Assembly: GCA_016713135.1 (NCBI GenBank) | Contig: JADJPR010000016.1 | Coordinates: forward strand, 62,001-126,000 | Origin: Rhodanobacteraceae bacterium | Lineage (GTDB): Bacteria > Pseudomonadota > Gammaproteobacteria > Xanthomonadales > SZUA-5 | Direction: 5' to 3' | DNA length: 64,000 nt | Shown here: positions 8,701 through 16,734 of the stretch, in pieces | Layout: every line of letters begins with the position of its first letter | How positions within the stretch are numbered: position 1 is the first letter of the stretch | The notes under the pieces: generated by a model | Seen by the model: the letters and a program-made list of their open reading frames with translations, nothing else | Told to the model about the DNA's origin: nothing | The model's database searches: none | Translations under genes and position numbers: made by a program

Positions 8701-9540
8701 ATGCGCTTTCAAGGAACCGACCGCTATGTCGCGCCGCGCGAGCTGCAGCTTGCGGTGAACGCGGCGATCGCGCTGGAGCGGCCGCTGCTGGTCAAGGGCG
8801 AGCCGGGCACCGGCAAGACGCTGCTGGCGCAGGAGATCGCGCGGGCGGCGGGTGCGCCGCTGATCGAGTGGCACATCAAGAGCACCACCAAGGCGCAGCA
8901 CGGGCTGTACGAGTACGACGCTGTGAAGCGTTTGCGCGACGCGCAGCTGGGCGATCCGCGCGCCAGCGAGATCGCCAACTACGTGGTGCCGGGCAAGCTG
9001 TGGGAGGCCTTCGATTCCGAGCGCCGGCTGGTGCTGCTGATCGACGAGATCGACAAGGCCGACATCGAGTTCCCGAACGATCTCCTGCGCGAGCTCGACC
9101 GCATGGAGTTCTTCGTCTACGAGACCCAGCAACTGGTGCGCGCGCGCACCCGGCCGATCGTGGTGATCACCAGCAACAACGAGAAGGAACTGCCCGACGC
9201 TTTCCTGCGTCGCTGCTTCTTCCACTACATCCGCTTCCCGGACGAAGAGACCCTGCGCCAGATCGTCGAGGTGCACTACCCGGGCCTGAAGCAGGATTTG
9301 CTGCGCGAGGCACTCGCCGCCTTCTTCCAGCTGCGCGAGACGCCCGGGCTGCGCAAGAAGCCATCGACCAGCGAACTCCTCGACTGGCTCAAGCTGCTGC
9401 TGGCGGAGGACATCCCGGCCGAGACCCTGCGCGAGAAGAACCAGCGCAAGGCGATCCCGCCGCTGTACGGCGCGCTGCTGAAGAACGAGCAGGACGTCAG
9501 CCTGTTCGAGAAGATCGCGTTCATGGCCAGGCGCGGGTGA
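8701..9540 (+). CDS. MoxR-family AAA+ ATPase
   Basis: A 279-residue MoxR-type AAA+ ATPase, a class that remodels or activates protein complexes, usually with VWA-domain partners. The Walker A GEPGTGKT is at 33-40, Walker B LLIDEID at 112-118, sensor 1 is ITSNNEKELPDAFLRRC, and a C-terminal lid follows. GAGG a few bases before the ATG is a plausible ribosome-binding site. No VWA gene follows; the nearest, at 59.9-61.0 kb, is too far to be an obvious partner. Complete and probably active; substrate unknown. Confidence 0.85.
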   Translation: MRFQGTDRYVAPRELQLAVNAAIALERPLLVKGEPGTGKTLLAQEIARAAGAPLIEWHIKSTTKAQHGLYEYDAVKRLRDAQLGDPRASEIANYVVPGKLWEAFDSERRLVLLIDEIDKADIEFPNDLLRELDRMEFFVYETQQLVRARTRPIVVITSNNEKELPDAFLRRCFFHYIRFPDEETLRQIVEVHYPGLKQDLLREALAAFFQLRETPGLRKKPSTSELLDWLKLLLAEDIPAETLREKNQRKAIPPLYGALLKNEQDVSLFEKIAFMARRG

Positions 9541-9629
9541 GGCACATCCTGCAGCCACCCCGCCCGCAACTTGGTGCGCTCGACGAAACCGCGCGCGGGA
9601 GCCCAGCCAGTGAAGCGCCGCACGGGTGG

Positions 9630-9693
9630 GTAGACCGGAGCGCCGCAAAGCAGCTCTGCGGCGCCCTGCCGGCGAAGCGCTGCGCGCTACACC
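9630..9693. repeat. GTAG-headed REP-like hairpin
   Basis: After the MoxR gene the sequence GTAGACCGGAGCGCCGC folds back on GCGGCGCCCTGCCGG and ends in CTAC. This is the GTAG...CTAC arrangement of REP palindromes known from Xanthomonadaceae. It lies between two convergent genes, where such elements often sit. Confidence 0.5.
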
Positions 9694-9751
9694 GGCCTGC
9701 TCGGCAGCGCCTGGCTTCATTCCCCAGGGGTCGGGCCCTTCGGTGACGAAC

Positions 9752-10129
9752 TCACTCGATCTTGAAGGTCCACTCGTCGAAGCCGTCGAGATAGAACAGG
9801 TGGGTCTTGCCCTCCCCCATCTCGGTGCGTTCGACCCGGCCGTCGGCGTGCGTGACGGCGAAGGAGTACTCAGCGCGCACCGGGCAGACGTCCTCCGCCG
9901 AGCGACCCCATTCGACCTGCTTCTGGATGATGCGGCCGGCCTTGATCGGGCTGAACTGGAATCCGGAGACATCGGTGATCTTCCAGGTCTCACGCTCGGA
10001 AGTGCTCCAGTAGTCCTTGGTGATATAGCGCGTGAGCGCCGCCTCGACCGCAGCCTGGTCGGGACATTCGAGCGCCATCGCGGCGGGCGCGGCGAGGCAG
10101 AGACAGCAGACAAGGACACAATTGCGCAT
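9752..10129 (-). CDS. Exported protein of unknown function
   Basis: A 125-residue product with a clear signal peptide (MRNCVLVCCLCLAAPAAMA, likely cleaved after AMA). The mature domain of about 105 residues is rich in charged and aromatic residues, with two cysteines (ECPDQ and VCPV) that could form a disulfide. The C-terminal half (RVERTEMGEGKTHLFYLDGFDEWTFKIE) looks like beta strands. The frame extends upstream, but the ATG at 10129 fits the signal peptide. No family recognised. Confidence 0.65.
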   Translation of the reverse strand: MRNCVLVCCLCLAAPAAMALECPDQAAVEAALTRYITKDYWSTSERETWKITDVSGFQFSPIKAGRIIQKQVEWGRSAEDVCPVRAEYSFAVTHADGRVERTEMGEGKTHLFYLDGFDEWTFKIE

Positions 10130-10277
10130 GGCCCCTCTCCAGTGCCAGCCCGGCGCTGGCGTCGCTGCATCGTACGCCGCGCCGATGGCACGCGCCACGC
10201 AGGTTCTGCCCGCAGCGTGCCCTGGCGCGCCCGCAATGGTCCGTTACAATGAGCCGCGATCGACTCAGGAGAGAACC

Positions 10278-11168
10278 ATGCGCCGTCCCATTGCACTGAC
10301 GATCTTGCTGCTGGTTGGCAGCGGCGCCCTGGCGACCATCCCGAGCGTGCGCGAGGCCGCGCTGCTGCAGTTGCGCAGCATCGCCGCGCCGCTGTTCGGC
10401 TCCGGCGAGGCCACCGATCCGCGTTTCGATGATTTTTACGCCGGCATGGTGGAGAGCCTGCCGCCGCAGCAGCGCGTGGAGCGGGCCCTGGAGCTGGTGC
10501 TCAATCGCTCGCAGGGCGCTGCCGAGTACGTCAGCGAACGCGCCGCCAGTTGGGCCGGCCAGATCCAGTCCACGCCGCGCCTGGAAGGCCTGGTGCAGGC
10601 GGCGATGAACGCGCCGCGCATCGAGGCGCGGATGGCCGGATTCGAGGTATTCCTGGCCTCATACAACCTGCAGAAGACCCCCGAGCAGGCGGATGTGCTC
10701 TACAAGCGCTGGGAGCGCGATCCGGCGCAGAACGGGCCATGGATGATGTGGAGCCTGGCGATGCTGGGCGCGCGCGGCGTGGACCGGGGACGCGCCTACG
10801 CGCGCCTGAAGGCCGCCATCGACGAGCCCGATGTCGCGCTGCGCAAGGCTGCGGTGGATGCCTTCGCACGCCTGGGCGGGGCCGAGACCATTGATCCGCT
10901 GCTCACGGTCGCTGCCTCGGACCCCTCGCCGGTGGTGCGCGAGCGCGCCTTCTGCAACCTGGCGTCCACCGGCACCCTGCTGATGGCCGAGCGCTACCTG
11001 GCAGTGCCCGGCCTGTTGCACATCGCCGAGGCGCCGACCAGCGATGACCAGACCCGCGCCTGGAGCTACCAGGCGCTGACCGAAATCTCCGGCCTCTACG
11101 ATGTCCCACCGGACGCTGCCATCTGGCGTCGGAAGCTGGACGATGTGGGGCTGCTCGCCGAGCAGTGA
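10278..11168 (+). CDS. Exported HEAT-repeat-like protein
   Basis: The 296-residue product starts at ATG 10278 with a good Shine-Dalgarno (AGGAGAG) and a signal or anchor segment (IALTILLLVGSGALA). The rest is helical; around residues 165-230 repeated motifs such as DEPDVALRKAAVDAFARLGG followed by DPSPVVRERAFCNLAS are typical of HEAT or PBS-lyase-like repeats that form a protein-binding solenoid. A periplasmic or membrane-tethered scaffold role is inferred. No enzyme motif is visible. Confidence 0.7.
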   Translation: MRRPIALTILLLVGSGALATIPSVREAALLQLRSIAAPLFGSGEATDPRFDDFYAGMVESLPPQQRVERALELVLNRSQGAAEYVSERAASWAGQIQSTPRLEGLVQAAMNAPRIEARMAGFEVFLASYNLQKTPEQADVLYKRWERDPAQNGPWMMWSLAMLGARGVDRGRAYARLKAAIDEPDVALRKAAVDAFARLGGAETIDPLLTVAASDPSPVVRERAFCNLASTGTLLMAERYLAVPGLLHIAEAPTSDDQTRAWSYQALTEISGLYDVPPDAAIWRRKLDDVGLLAEQ

Positions 11169-11199
11169 GCACCGGCGCGGAGCACGCGGTCCCCGCGCC

Positions 11200-11216
11200 T
11201 GCGACATTTGGTCGCA
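11200..11216 (+). promoter_or_regulatory. 17-bp dyad operator, copy 1 (copper-chaperone unit)
   Basis: TGCGACATTTGGTCGCA is a perfect 6-base dyad around a 5-base centre. A -10-like TATCCT starts 24 bases after its last base, and no good -35 lies between, the geometry of an activator site centred near -44. The first start codon of the unit is 55 bases downstream. Four similar sites precede other units of the cluster. Confidence 0.65.
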
Positions 11217-11271
11217 GCGAGCGTCCTGGGGGAGAGCCCTATCCTGCGGGCAGTTCCGCGGGAGTGGTTGC

Positions 11272-11409
11272 ATGCCGAGCCTCGAGATCATCTGGATGGA
11301 CGGGATCGCCGCGTGGCTCTCGATCTGGGGCCTGGTTCTGGCGCGGCCGCGGCTGTCCAGGCTGCGCCCGCAACCCTTGACCCTGCTGGACGGAGAGCCG
11401 TTGCCATGA
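11272..11409 (+). CDS. 45-residue possible membrane microprotein upstream of the copper chaperone
   Basis: A short frame (MPSLEIIWMDGIAAWLSIWG...) lies between the operator and the copper chaperone gene. It has GGAG about 7 bases before the ATG and its stop overlaps the next start (ATGA), so it is probably translated and coupled. One hydrophobic helix is likely. It could equally be a leader that controls translation of the chaperone. No similarity recognised. Confidence 0.45.
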   Translation: MPSLEIIWMDGIAAWLSIWGLVLARPRLSRLRPQPLTLLDGEPLP

Positions 11410-11855
11410 CCGCGACCCTGCTGCGCGCGCTGGCGATTAGTGCGCTTTTCGGGGGCTCCGTGCATGCCGGGGAGATCGCCATCAGCGAGGCCTGGGCGCG
11501 GGCAACCCCGCCGGGAGCGAGTGTCGCGGGGGGCTACCTGACGATCGACAACAGGGGCTCAAGCGACGACCGCCTGCTGTCGGTGCAATCCGCGGCCTCG
11601 GAAGCCGTCGAGATTCACTCGATGTCGATGGACGGCGGCGTGATGCGCATGCGCCGCCTGGACGAGGGCCTGGCGCTGCCGGCAGGCGCCAGCGTGCGTC
11701 TCGAACCCGGCGGCCTGCACCTGATGTTCATCCGCCCGTCCAGCCCCTTCAACGAAGGCACCGTCGTGCGCGCAACCCTGACTTTCGAGCACGCCGGAAC
11801 ACAGACGGTCGAGTTTCCGGTGCGTTCCGGCCAGGATGGCGGCCACGCGCACTGA
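11406..11855 (+). CDS. Periplasmic PCu(A)C copper chaperone
   Basis: PCu(A)C proteins bind Cu(I) in the periplasm and hand it to cytochrome oxidase assembly or other cuproproteins. The 149-residue product has a signal peptide (LLRALAISALFGGSVHAG) and a cupredoxin-like domain. Probable copper ligands are H71, M82, H105 and M107, close to the family pattern H-x10-M-x21-H-x-M but with one extra residue in the second gap. The tail GGHAH adds two more histidines. It is the main gene of the first dyad-controlled unit and anchors the metal assignment of the whole cluster to copper. Confidence 0.9.
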   Translation: MTATLLRALAISALFGGSVHAGEIAISEAWARATPPGASVAGGYLTIDNRGSSDDRLLSVQSAASEAVEIHSMSMDGGVMRMRRLDEGLALPAGASVRLEPGGLHLMFIRPSSPFNEGTVVRATLTFEHAGTQTVEFPVRSGQDGGHAH

Positions 11856-11874
11856 TGCCTGCGCGACCTGCGGG

Positions 11875-12393
11875 TCAGAAGGGATCGAAGGCCACGCCGC
11901 GCGCGGCCAGCGCATCGATCACGAGTTCCTTCCAGGCACCTTCCGGCACCCAGACGCGCGTCACCGATTCGTAAGCCGTCGCAGGATCCTCGCCACGCCA
12001 TCCGGCGCGGTACAGGAAGGTGACGGTGGACGCGCGCATGTTGACCTGGCAATGCACCAGCACTTTCCTGCCGTCCAGTCGCTCAAGCGTCTGCGCCACC
12101 TGGTCGACCTCCGCCAGCGCAGGGGTCTTGAAGACGATCGGAATGTGCACGAACTCGACGCCCTGTGCCTGCAGGATCTCGGCCTCATCGGCGATCGCAT
12201 CCGGCACGCTGTCCGGAGCGAGGTAGATCACCGCCTCGAAGCCTTCCGATTTCAGTGCCGCCAGCGACTCGCGCGTGGGCTGTCCGGACGTAACCAGGCT
12301 CTCGCTGATCGGCACGATGTTGGGAGCGTCCAGGGCAACCGCCGGCGCGCCGGCGGCGAGGGCAGCAATCAAGACGATCGGGATGCGTTTCAT
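11875..12393 (-). CDS. Exported tyrosine-phosphatase-like (DUF442/BLH type) protein
   Basis: A 172-residue product with a signal peptide (IPIVLIAALAAGAPAVA) followed by a small dual-specificity-phosphatase-like fold. The segment ITSGQPTRESLAALKSEGF-like beginning and the P-loop VHCQVNMRAS match proteins of the DUF442 / beta-lactamase-hydrolase-like group, which have the short C-x4-R loop. It lies 38 bases after the tandem DJ-1 gene in the same direction, so it is probably its co-transcribed partner. Substrate unknown; a periplasmic location is inferred from the signal. Confidence 0.7.
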   Translation of the reverse strand: MKRIPIVLIAALAAGAPAVALDAPNIVPISESLVTSGQPTRESLAALKSEGFEAVIYLAPDSVPDAIADEAEILQAQGVEFVHIPIVFKTPALAEVDQVAQTLERLDGRKVLVHCQVNMRASTVTFLYRAGWRGEDPATAYESVTRVWVPEGAWKELVIDALAARGVAFDPF

Positions 12394-12431
12394 CGGAATC
12401 CGCGGTTGGTCAAAGTGGCCCTGTCGAGCGG

Positions 12432-14033
12432 TCAGGGCGTTGCCGCACGAATCAGCGGCACCATGGAGTAGTCGTACATCTGATGCATCATGTCGAGCAC
12501 CAGGTCGTCGGTCGATTCGGGCGACCCGGCATCGATCGGCGGGTCCGGCCGATAGTGCAGGCGCAGCATCGCCGCGCGCGCCGCATCGTCGCCCTCCAGA
12601 TCGGCGATCAGCGCGAAGCCAAGGTCGATTCCGGCCGACACCCCCGCCGAAGTCCACAACTTGCCGTCGCGCACATGACGCGCGGCGACCGGCGTTGCGC
12701 CCCAGCGCGCCATCATCTGGTTCAGACGGTACCAGTTGGAGGTGGCACGACGCTCGCGCAGCAGCCCTGCCGCACCCAGGACCCACGATCCGGTGCACAC
12801 GCTGGTGGTGTAGCGGGTGTGGCGATCGGTCTCGCGGATCCAGTCCAGCGCCGCGGGATCGCGCAACAGGGCCCAGGTTCCATCGGCACCGCCGGGCACC
12901 AGCAGCACGTCGAGTGGTCCGGCGTCTGCTGCCTTGTCGCGCACTTCCAGCGGTGCGGCCGCTCTTGATGCGCGGCTCGGCGCCCCAGCGCAGCAAGCGC
13001 ACGCGCGCCTGGCCAAGCTCGGCGAGCACACTGAGCGGGCCGATCGCATCCAGGGTGACGAATCCGGGGTAGACCAGCAGGCCCACGTCCAGCGGTGGCG
13101 ATGAACTCCCGGGCGCCTCCGGCGGGACGGCGAGCGCCAGCCCGCGCCAGCTGCGTATCTGCTCAGCCTGCGACTGGTAGATGGCAGCCGGCGTGGTCTC
13201 GGGAGTGCCCCCCAGCAGGGGTGGCTCGGGTCGTACTCCAGATCCAGCATCGCGGCCTGCAGATGAGCGCGCCCGGCGATGGCTTCCAGCATGGCGAGAG
13301 AGAGATCGAGCGCCGCGGTGGCCGGCAGCGAACTCCAGTACTTTCCGTCGCGCGCGTGCCGGCCGGCGACATGCCGGGCACCGAGGGCCGCGGCGTTCTC
13401 CTCCGCCGCGGGCCAGCCGAAGGCGATACGCTTGCCTGCGAGCAAGCCTGCATCGGCCAGGATCACATTGCCGAGCCCGATGCCGGCGGTCATCTGGGTG
13501 GACGCGTCGATGCGCTGCAGCCACTCGCGGAGACCGGCGTGCGCGAGCAGCCCATCGATGCCTTCGGGGCTGCCACCGGGCACAATCAGCACGTCCAGCG
13601 ACTCGACTTCGCCGATGCTGCGCTCGACGACCAGATCCGCCAGCCGGGTGCGGACCACACCGGGCGCCACCGCGAGATATTCGAGCTTCACATTCATCAG
13701 CTCGGAGAACACTGCCATCGGCGCGACTGCTTCGAGAGTGTCCACCCCGTCGTACACCAGGATGCCGATTCGCTCCACGCGCATGGGCGGGGTCCCGAGA
13801 ACCTGCGCCATCACTGCTTCGTGGTTGACCAATGTGAGCCGCGGCAGCTGCGCGCGATCAGGGCGACCGTAGGTGTAGGGCGCGTATTCGGGCGTCGGCA
13901 TCCCGTAGTAGATGTAGGCGCCCACGGCGGCCAGCGTCAACGCCAGCACCGCCCCGACAAGCCAGCGCCATCGACGTCGCAGCGCCGCCACTAGCGATCC
14001 CTCGCCACGCGGGCCCTGGGCAACCGCCGCCAA
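12432..14033 (-). CDS. Membrane-anchored tandem DJ-1/PfpI-domain protein, internal frameshifts
   Basis: After an N-terminal membrane anchor (WLVGAVLALTLAAVGAYIYYG) come two DJ-1/PfpI (isonitrile-hydratase-like) domains. In the first, the nucleophile-elbow sequence reads TAGIGLGNV where active members read TSVCTGS, so the catalytic cysteine is lost. The second keeps TSVCTGSWVLGAAGLL and the LDAIGPLSVLAE aspartate motif. As read, about 90 residues between 13225 and 12960 fall into another frame (VGLLVYPGFVTLDAIGP) and then return, which needs one missing and one extra base; both frames stay open. The real protein almost certainly contains the off-frame part. It lies under a dyad operator and upstream of the phosphatase-like gene. 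No helix-turn-helix domain is present, so it is not a GlxA-type regulator. Confidence 0.75.
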   Translation of the reverse strand: MAAVAQGPRGEGSLVAALRRRWRWLVGAVLALTLAAVGAYIYYGMPTPEYAPYTYGRPDRAQLPRLTLVNHEAVMAQVLGTPPMRVERIGILVYDGVDTLEAVAPMAVFSELMNVKLEYLAVAPGVVRTRLADLVVERSIGEVESLDVLIVPGGSPEGIDGLLAHAGLREWLQRIDASTQMTAGIGLGNVILADAGLLAGKRIAFGWPAAEENAAALGARHVAGRHARDGKYWSSLPATAALDLSLAMLEAIAGRAHLQAAMLDLEYDPSHPCWGALPRPRRLPSTSRRLSRYAAGAGWRSPSRRRRPGVHRHRWTWACWSTPDSSPWMRSARSVCSPSLARRACACCAGAPSRASRAAAPLEVRDKAADAGPLDVLLVPGGADGTWALLRDPAALDWIRETDRHTRYTTSVCTGSWVLGAAGLLRERRATSNWYRLNQMMARWGATPVAARHVRDGKLWTSAGVSAGIDLGFALIADLEGDDAARAAMLRLHYRPDPPIDAGSPESTDDLVLDMMHQMYDYSMVPLIRAATP

Positions 14034-14129
14034 CCAAGAGCAAGCTCAAGCATGCGCCTTCCTGTCTTCCCGTCCCGCGAAGCGCGGGCGTGGCGCGGGA
14101 ACGATAGGTCCTGGCCCGCTTGCCGCCGC

Positions 14130-14146
14130 TGCGACGAATTGACGCA
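14130..14146 (-). promoter_or_regulatory. 17-bp dyad operator, copy 2 (tandem DJ-1 unit)
   Basis: TGCGACGAATTGACGCA matches the cluster dyad with one mismatch in the right half. On the minus strand a -10-like TATCGT (14106-14101) starts 24 bases after it, the same spacing as copy 1. The tandem DJ-1 start is about 96 bases downstream. Confidence 0.6.
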
Positions 14147-14180
14147 GGCGATCGCACCGAGTGCGTGGCGCTTTTCGAAG

Positions 14181-14402
14181 CTACTTGTCTGAGTTCCGTG
14201 CCGACTGTTCCAGTGTCCGCCAGTCGGTGAAATCCATCGCAAGCGGCGACTCGCCATGGCAATCGATCTGCGGCGGACCCGGCAGACGCGCCTGGTTGGG
14301 CGCCTCCGGCGACGCCCTGCGGTTGTCCCAGGATACCCAGCCACCCGCGAGGAACGCCGCGGCCGGCGCGATCCACATCCAGGCTCTCGCAACTCTCGTC
14401 AT
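14181..14402 (-). CDS. 73-residue exported or anchored small protein
   Basis: ATG at 14402 is preceded by a strong Shine-Dalgarno (CAGGAGTCC). The first 25 residues are a signal or anchor (WMWIAPAAAFLAGGWVSW). The rest is polar and proline-rich with a single cysteine-histidine pair (IDCHGES). It lies inside the copper cluster between two dyad operators and is divergent from the next receptor gene, so the 14.5-kb operator may control it too. No family recognised. Confidence 0.55.
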   Translation of the reverse strand: MTRVARAWMWIAPAAAFLAGGWVSWDNRRASPEAPNQARLPGPPQIDCHGESPLAMDFTDWRTLEQSARNSDK

Positions 14403-14509
14403 GGACTCCTGCGACCTTTGGCGCCGGCAGCTGAGGCCATCGTACCCGACTCAGGACCCTCGCCGCGCCAGTGGCTCCCGAGTTCCGGGCACGCAGGCGG
14501 CCTGCGCGA

Positions 14510-14526
14510 TGCGACCATTTGTCGCA
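14510..14526 (+). promoter_or_regulatory. 17-bp dyad operator, copy 3 (siderophore-type receptor unit)
   Basis: TGCGACCATTTGTCGCA is a perfect dyad, flanked by A and T that extend it by one pair. A -10-like TAGGCT starts 24 bases downstream, and the receptor start follows at 77 bases. The site lies in a divergent gap, so it may also serve the small gene on the other strand. Confidence 0.65.
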
Positions 14527-14603
14527 TCCCGGACGCAACGGCCTGGCTCTAGGCTCCGCGCGCACTTTCCGGCGCCTAGTGGCGCTTTTTCTTTGGAGCC
14601 GTC

Positions 14604-16718
14604 ATGCGCCGCCCGCTGTTCCTGTCGATCTTCGCCGCCATCACCGGATTGCCGCTGCACGCCGCAGATCCGACCGCCGCCGCAGCCTCCGCCGACGACA
14701 AGACGTGGACCATGATCGACGCGATCGAGGTCCAGGGCGAAGAGACTCCGTATGCGGCGTCCAAGGCGCCCAGCGTGACCCGTTCCGAAGTGCCGCTGCT
14801 GCAACAGGCGCGGTCGGTGGCCGTCATCAACCGCGCGATCATCGACGAGCAGCAGCTGACGACCCTCTCGGATGTCCTCGAGAATGTGGCCGGGGCGGTG
14901 CCGATCCGCGAAAACGAGATGGTGCTGGTCAATCCGATCATCCGCGGCTTCGACGCCGAGGTCTTCGTCGACGGGCTGTCGGCCTATGGCGCGACGTCGG
15001 TCGCGGATCCCTCCTCGCTGGTCAATGTCGAGCGCGTCGAAGTGCTCAAGGGCCCGGGTGGGACCTTGTTCGGCAGTGGCTTCGGCTCGGCGCTGGGCGG
15101 CCTCATCAACGTGGTCACCAAGTCGCCGGAAGAGGCGTTCATGGGAACCGTGGGACTGCGCATCGGCAGCTTTGATACCAGCAACCCGTACTTCGATGTG
15201 AACCTGCCCGTCAGCGAGAACGTCGGCCTGCGGGTCAACGGCGAGTACGGCGACACGGATTCGGCGATCGACAACGCGGTGCAGCGCAAGGCATCCCTCA
15301 ATCCTTCCTTCCTGCTGCGGATGGGAGATGCCACCCGGTTGCTGCTGAAGGCGCAACTGACGCGCAACGAGAACCTGGAGTACTCCGGCCTGCCCGCGTC
15401 GATCACGGTCAATGGCGACTTCGGCGTCGATCCCTTCCGCTTCTCCGGTTCCACGGACGCGCCCCTCACACAGGTCGACAACCGCATCTACACCGGCTCG
15501 CTGGAACACCTGTTCAGCGATTCGCTGATGCTGACCGTGGATGCGCGCGGCTACGACAGCCGCTTCGTCGAGTACGGGACATTCTTCTTCGGCGGCCCGG
15601 ACGATCCCGCCCAACCAACGGTCTACACCCTGCTCAGCGCACAGCTTCCCACCGACGTGCGGCAATACACGCTGGCGCCGCGGTTGAACTGGCAGATCGA
15701 CCAGGGCGACAACCAGCACGATCTGGTGATCGGCGCGGACTTCGACAAGACGGACTACTTCGCCCAGATCGGGTTCAACTTCGCGGGGATCGGACAGATC
15801 GACTACCGCAACCGGACCGGCGCCCCGCCCTTTGGTGCGGTGCCCCCACTCGGGGTCACCCAGGACGACCGCTTCCGCACCAGTGCCGTGTACATCGAAG
15901 ACCACCTGCGGATCGGTGATCGCTGGACGCTGCAGGCAGGTCTGCGCGGCACGCGGCTTCACTTCCGCCAACCGAGCAGCGGCACCGACGAGACCTACAC
16001 CGAGATCACCCCGCGCCTGGGCGCGAGCCTGTTGCTGAACCAGCGGGTTTCGCTGTTCGCCGGGTATTCCGAGGGCTTCCGCGGCGTGAGCAATTTCTTC
16101 GGCCTGGCGGCGCAGGTGCCCGAAACCTCGCGCCAGTACGAGGCTGGGGTCAAGTTCGCGGCGGCCGGCGGCCTGTCGGGCAGCATCGCCGCATTCCGGC
16201 TGGATCGCCGCAACGTGGTGATCTCTGCCGGCGACCTGGGCAACCCCTTCCTGCAGTCGCAGAGCGGCGAGCAACGCAGCCAGGGACTGGATGTGGATCT
16301 GGTGTACGAACCCGGTCCGCAATGGTCGGCGCTGCTGGCCTATGCCTACACCGACACCGAGGTGACGCGCGACGAGCCCCTGCGCCAGGGCAACGCTTTC
16401 TCGCGCGTTCCGCGTCACAGCGTCCGCGGCGCAGTGCGCTACCGCATCGTCGATGGCCCGCTTTCGGGCCTGGCCCTGGGCCTGGGCGCCCGCGCCGTGT
16501 CCAGCCGTGAGCTGACCCTGCCGAACCTGGACCAGGTACCGGGCGTCACCGTTTTCGATGCCCAGGCCTCGTACACCTGGGGCGACGCGGAGTTCATGCT
16601 GTCGCTGGTCAACCTGGCCGACAAGCGCTACTTCGAGCCCTACCAATACCTGGCGCAGTCGGTGGTGATCCCGGGCGACCGCAGGTCTGCCTACCTCAGC
16701 GTTGCCTATCGCTTCTGA
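14604..16718 (+). CDS. TonB-dependent receptor, siderophore type
   Basis: The 704-residue outer-membrane receptor has a signal peptide ending near LPLHAAD, a TonB-box-like segment (DAIEVQGEE), a plug domain (about 50-190, with RSVAVINRAIIDEQQLTTLSDVLENVAGAVP and VERVEVLKGPGGTLFGSG), and a beta-barrel ending in the expected terminal Phe (YLSVAYRF). The plug resembles siderophore receptors of the FhuA/FpvA group. Sixteen bases after its stop comes the exported isonitrile-hydratase-like gene, so the pair is an operon under operator copy 3. Together they suggest import and processing of a metal-binding small molecule. The ligand is not known. Confidence 0.9.
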   Translation: MRRPLFLSIFAAITGLPLHAADPTAAAASADDKTWTMIDAIEVQGEETPYAASKAPSVTRSEVPLLQQARSVAVINRAIIDEQQLTTLSDVLENVAGAVPIRENEMVLVNPIIRGFDAEVFVDGLSAYGATSVADPSSLVNVERVEVLKGPGGTLFGSGFGSALGGLINVVTKSPEEAFMGTVGLRIGSFDTSNPYFDVNLPVSENVGLRVNGEYGDTDSAIDNAVQRKASLNPSFLLRMGDATRLLLKAQLTRNENLEYSGLPASITVNGDFGVDPFRFSGSTDAPLTQVDNRIYTGSLEHLFSDSLMLTVDARGYDSRFVEYGTFFFGGPDDPAQPTVYTLLSAQLPTDVRQYTLAPRLNWQIDQGDNQHDLVIGADFDKTDYFAQIGFNFAGIGQIDYRNRTGAPPFGAVPPLGVTQDDRFRTSAVYIEDHLRIGDRWTLQAGLRGTRLHFRQPSSGTDETYTEITPRLGASLLLNQRVSLFAGYSEGFRGVSNFFGLAAQVPETSRQYEAGVKFAAAGGLSGSIAAFRLDRRNVVISAGDLGNPFLQSQSGEQRSQGLDVDLVYEPGPQWSALLAYAYTDTEVTRDEPLRQGNAFSRVPRHSVRGAVRYRIVDGPLSGLALGLGARAVSSRELTLPNLDQVPGVTVFDAQASYTWGDAEFMLSLVNLADKRYFEPYQYLAQSVVIPGDRRSAYLSVAYRF

Positions 16719-16734
16719 GCCGGGAGGATCTCCG

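Noticed and set aside
8701..9540. MoxR ATPase as the missing partner of the VWA/SWIM locus
   Set aside because: It lies about 50 kb away on the other strand with its own ribosome-binding site; a link cannot be supported from the sequence.
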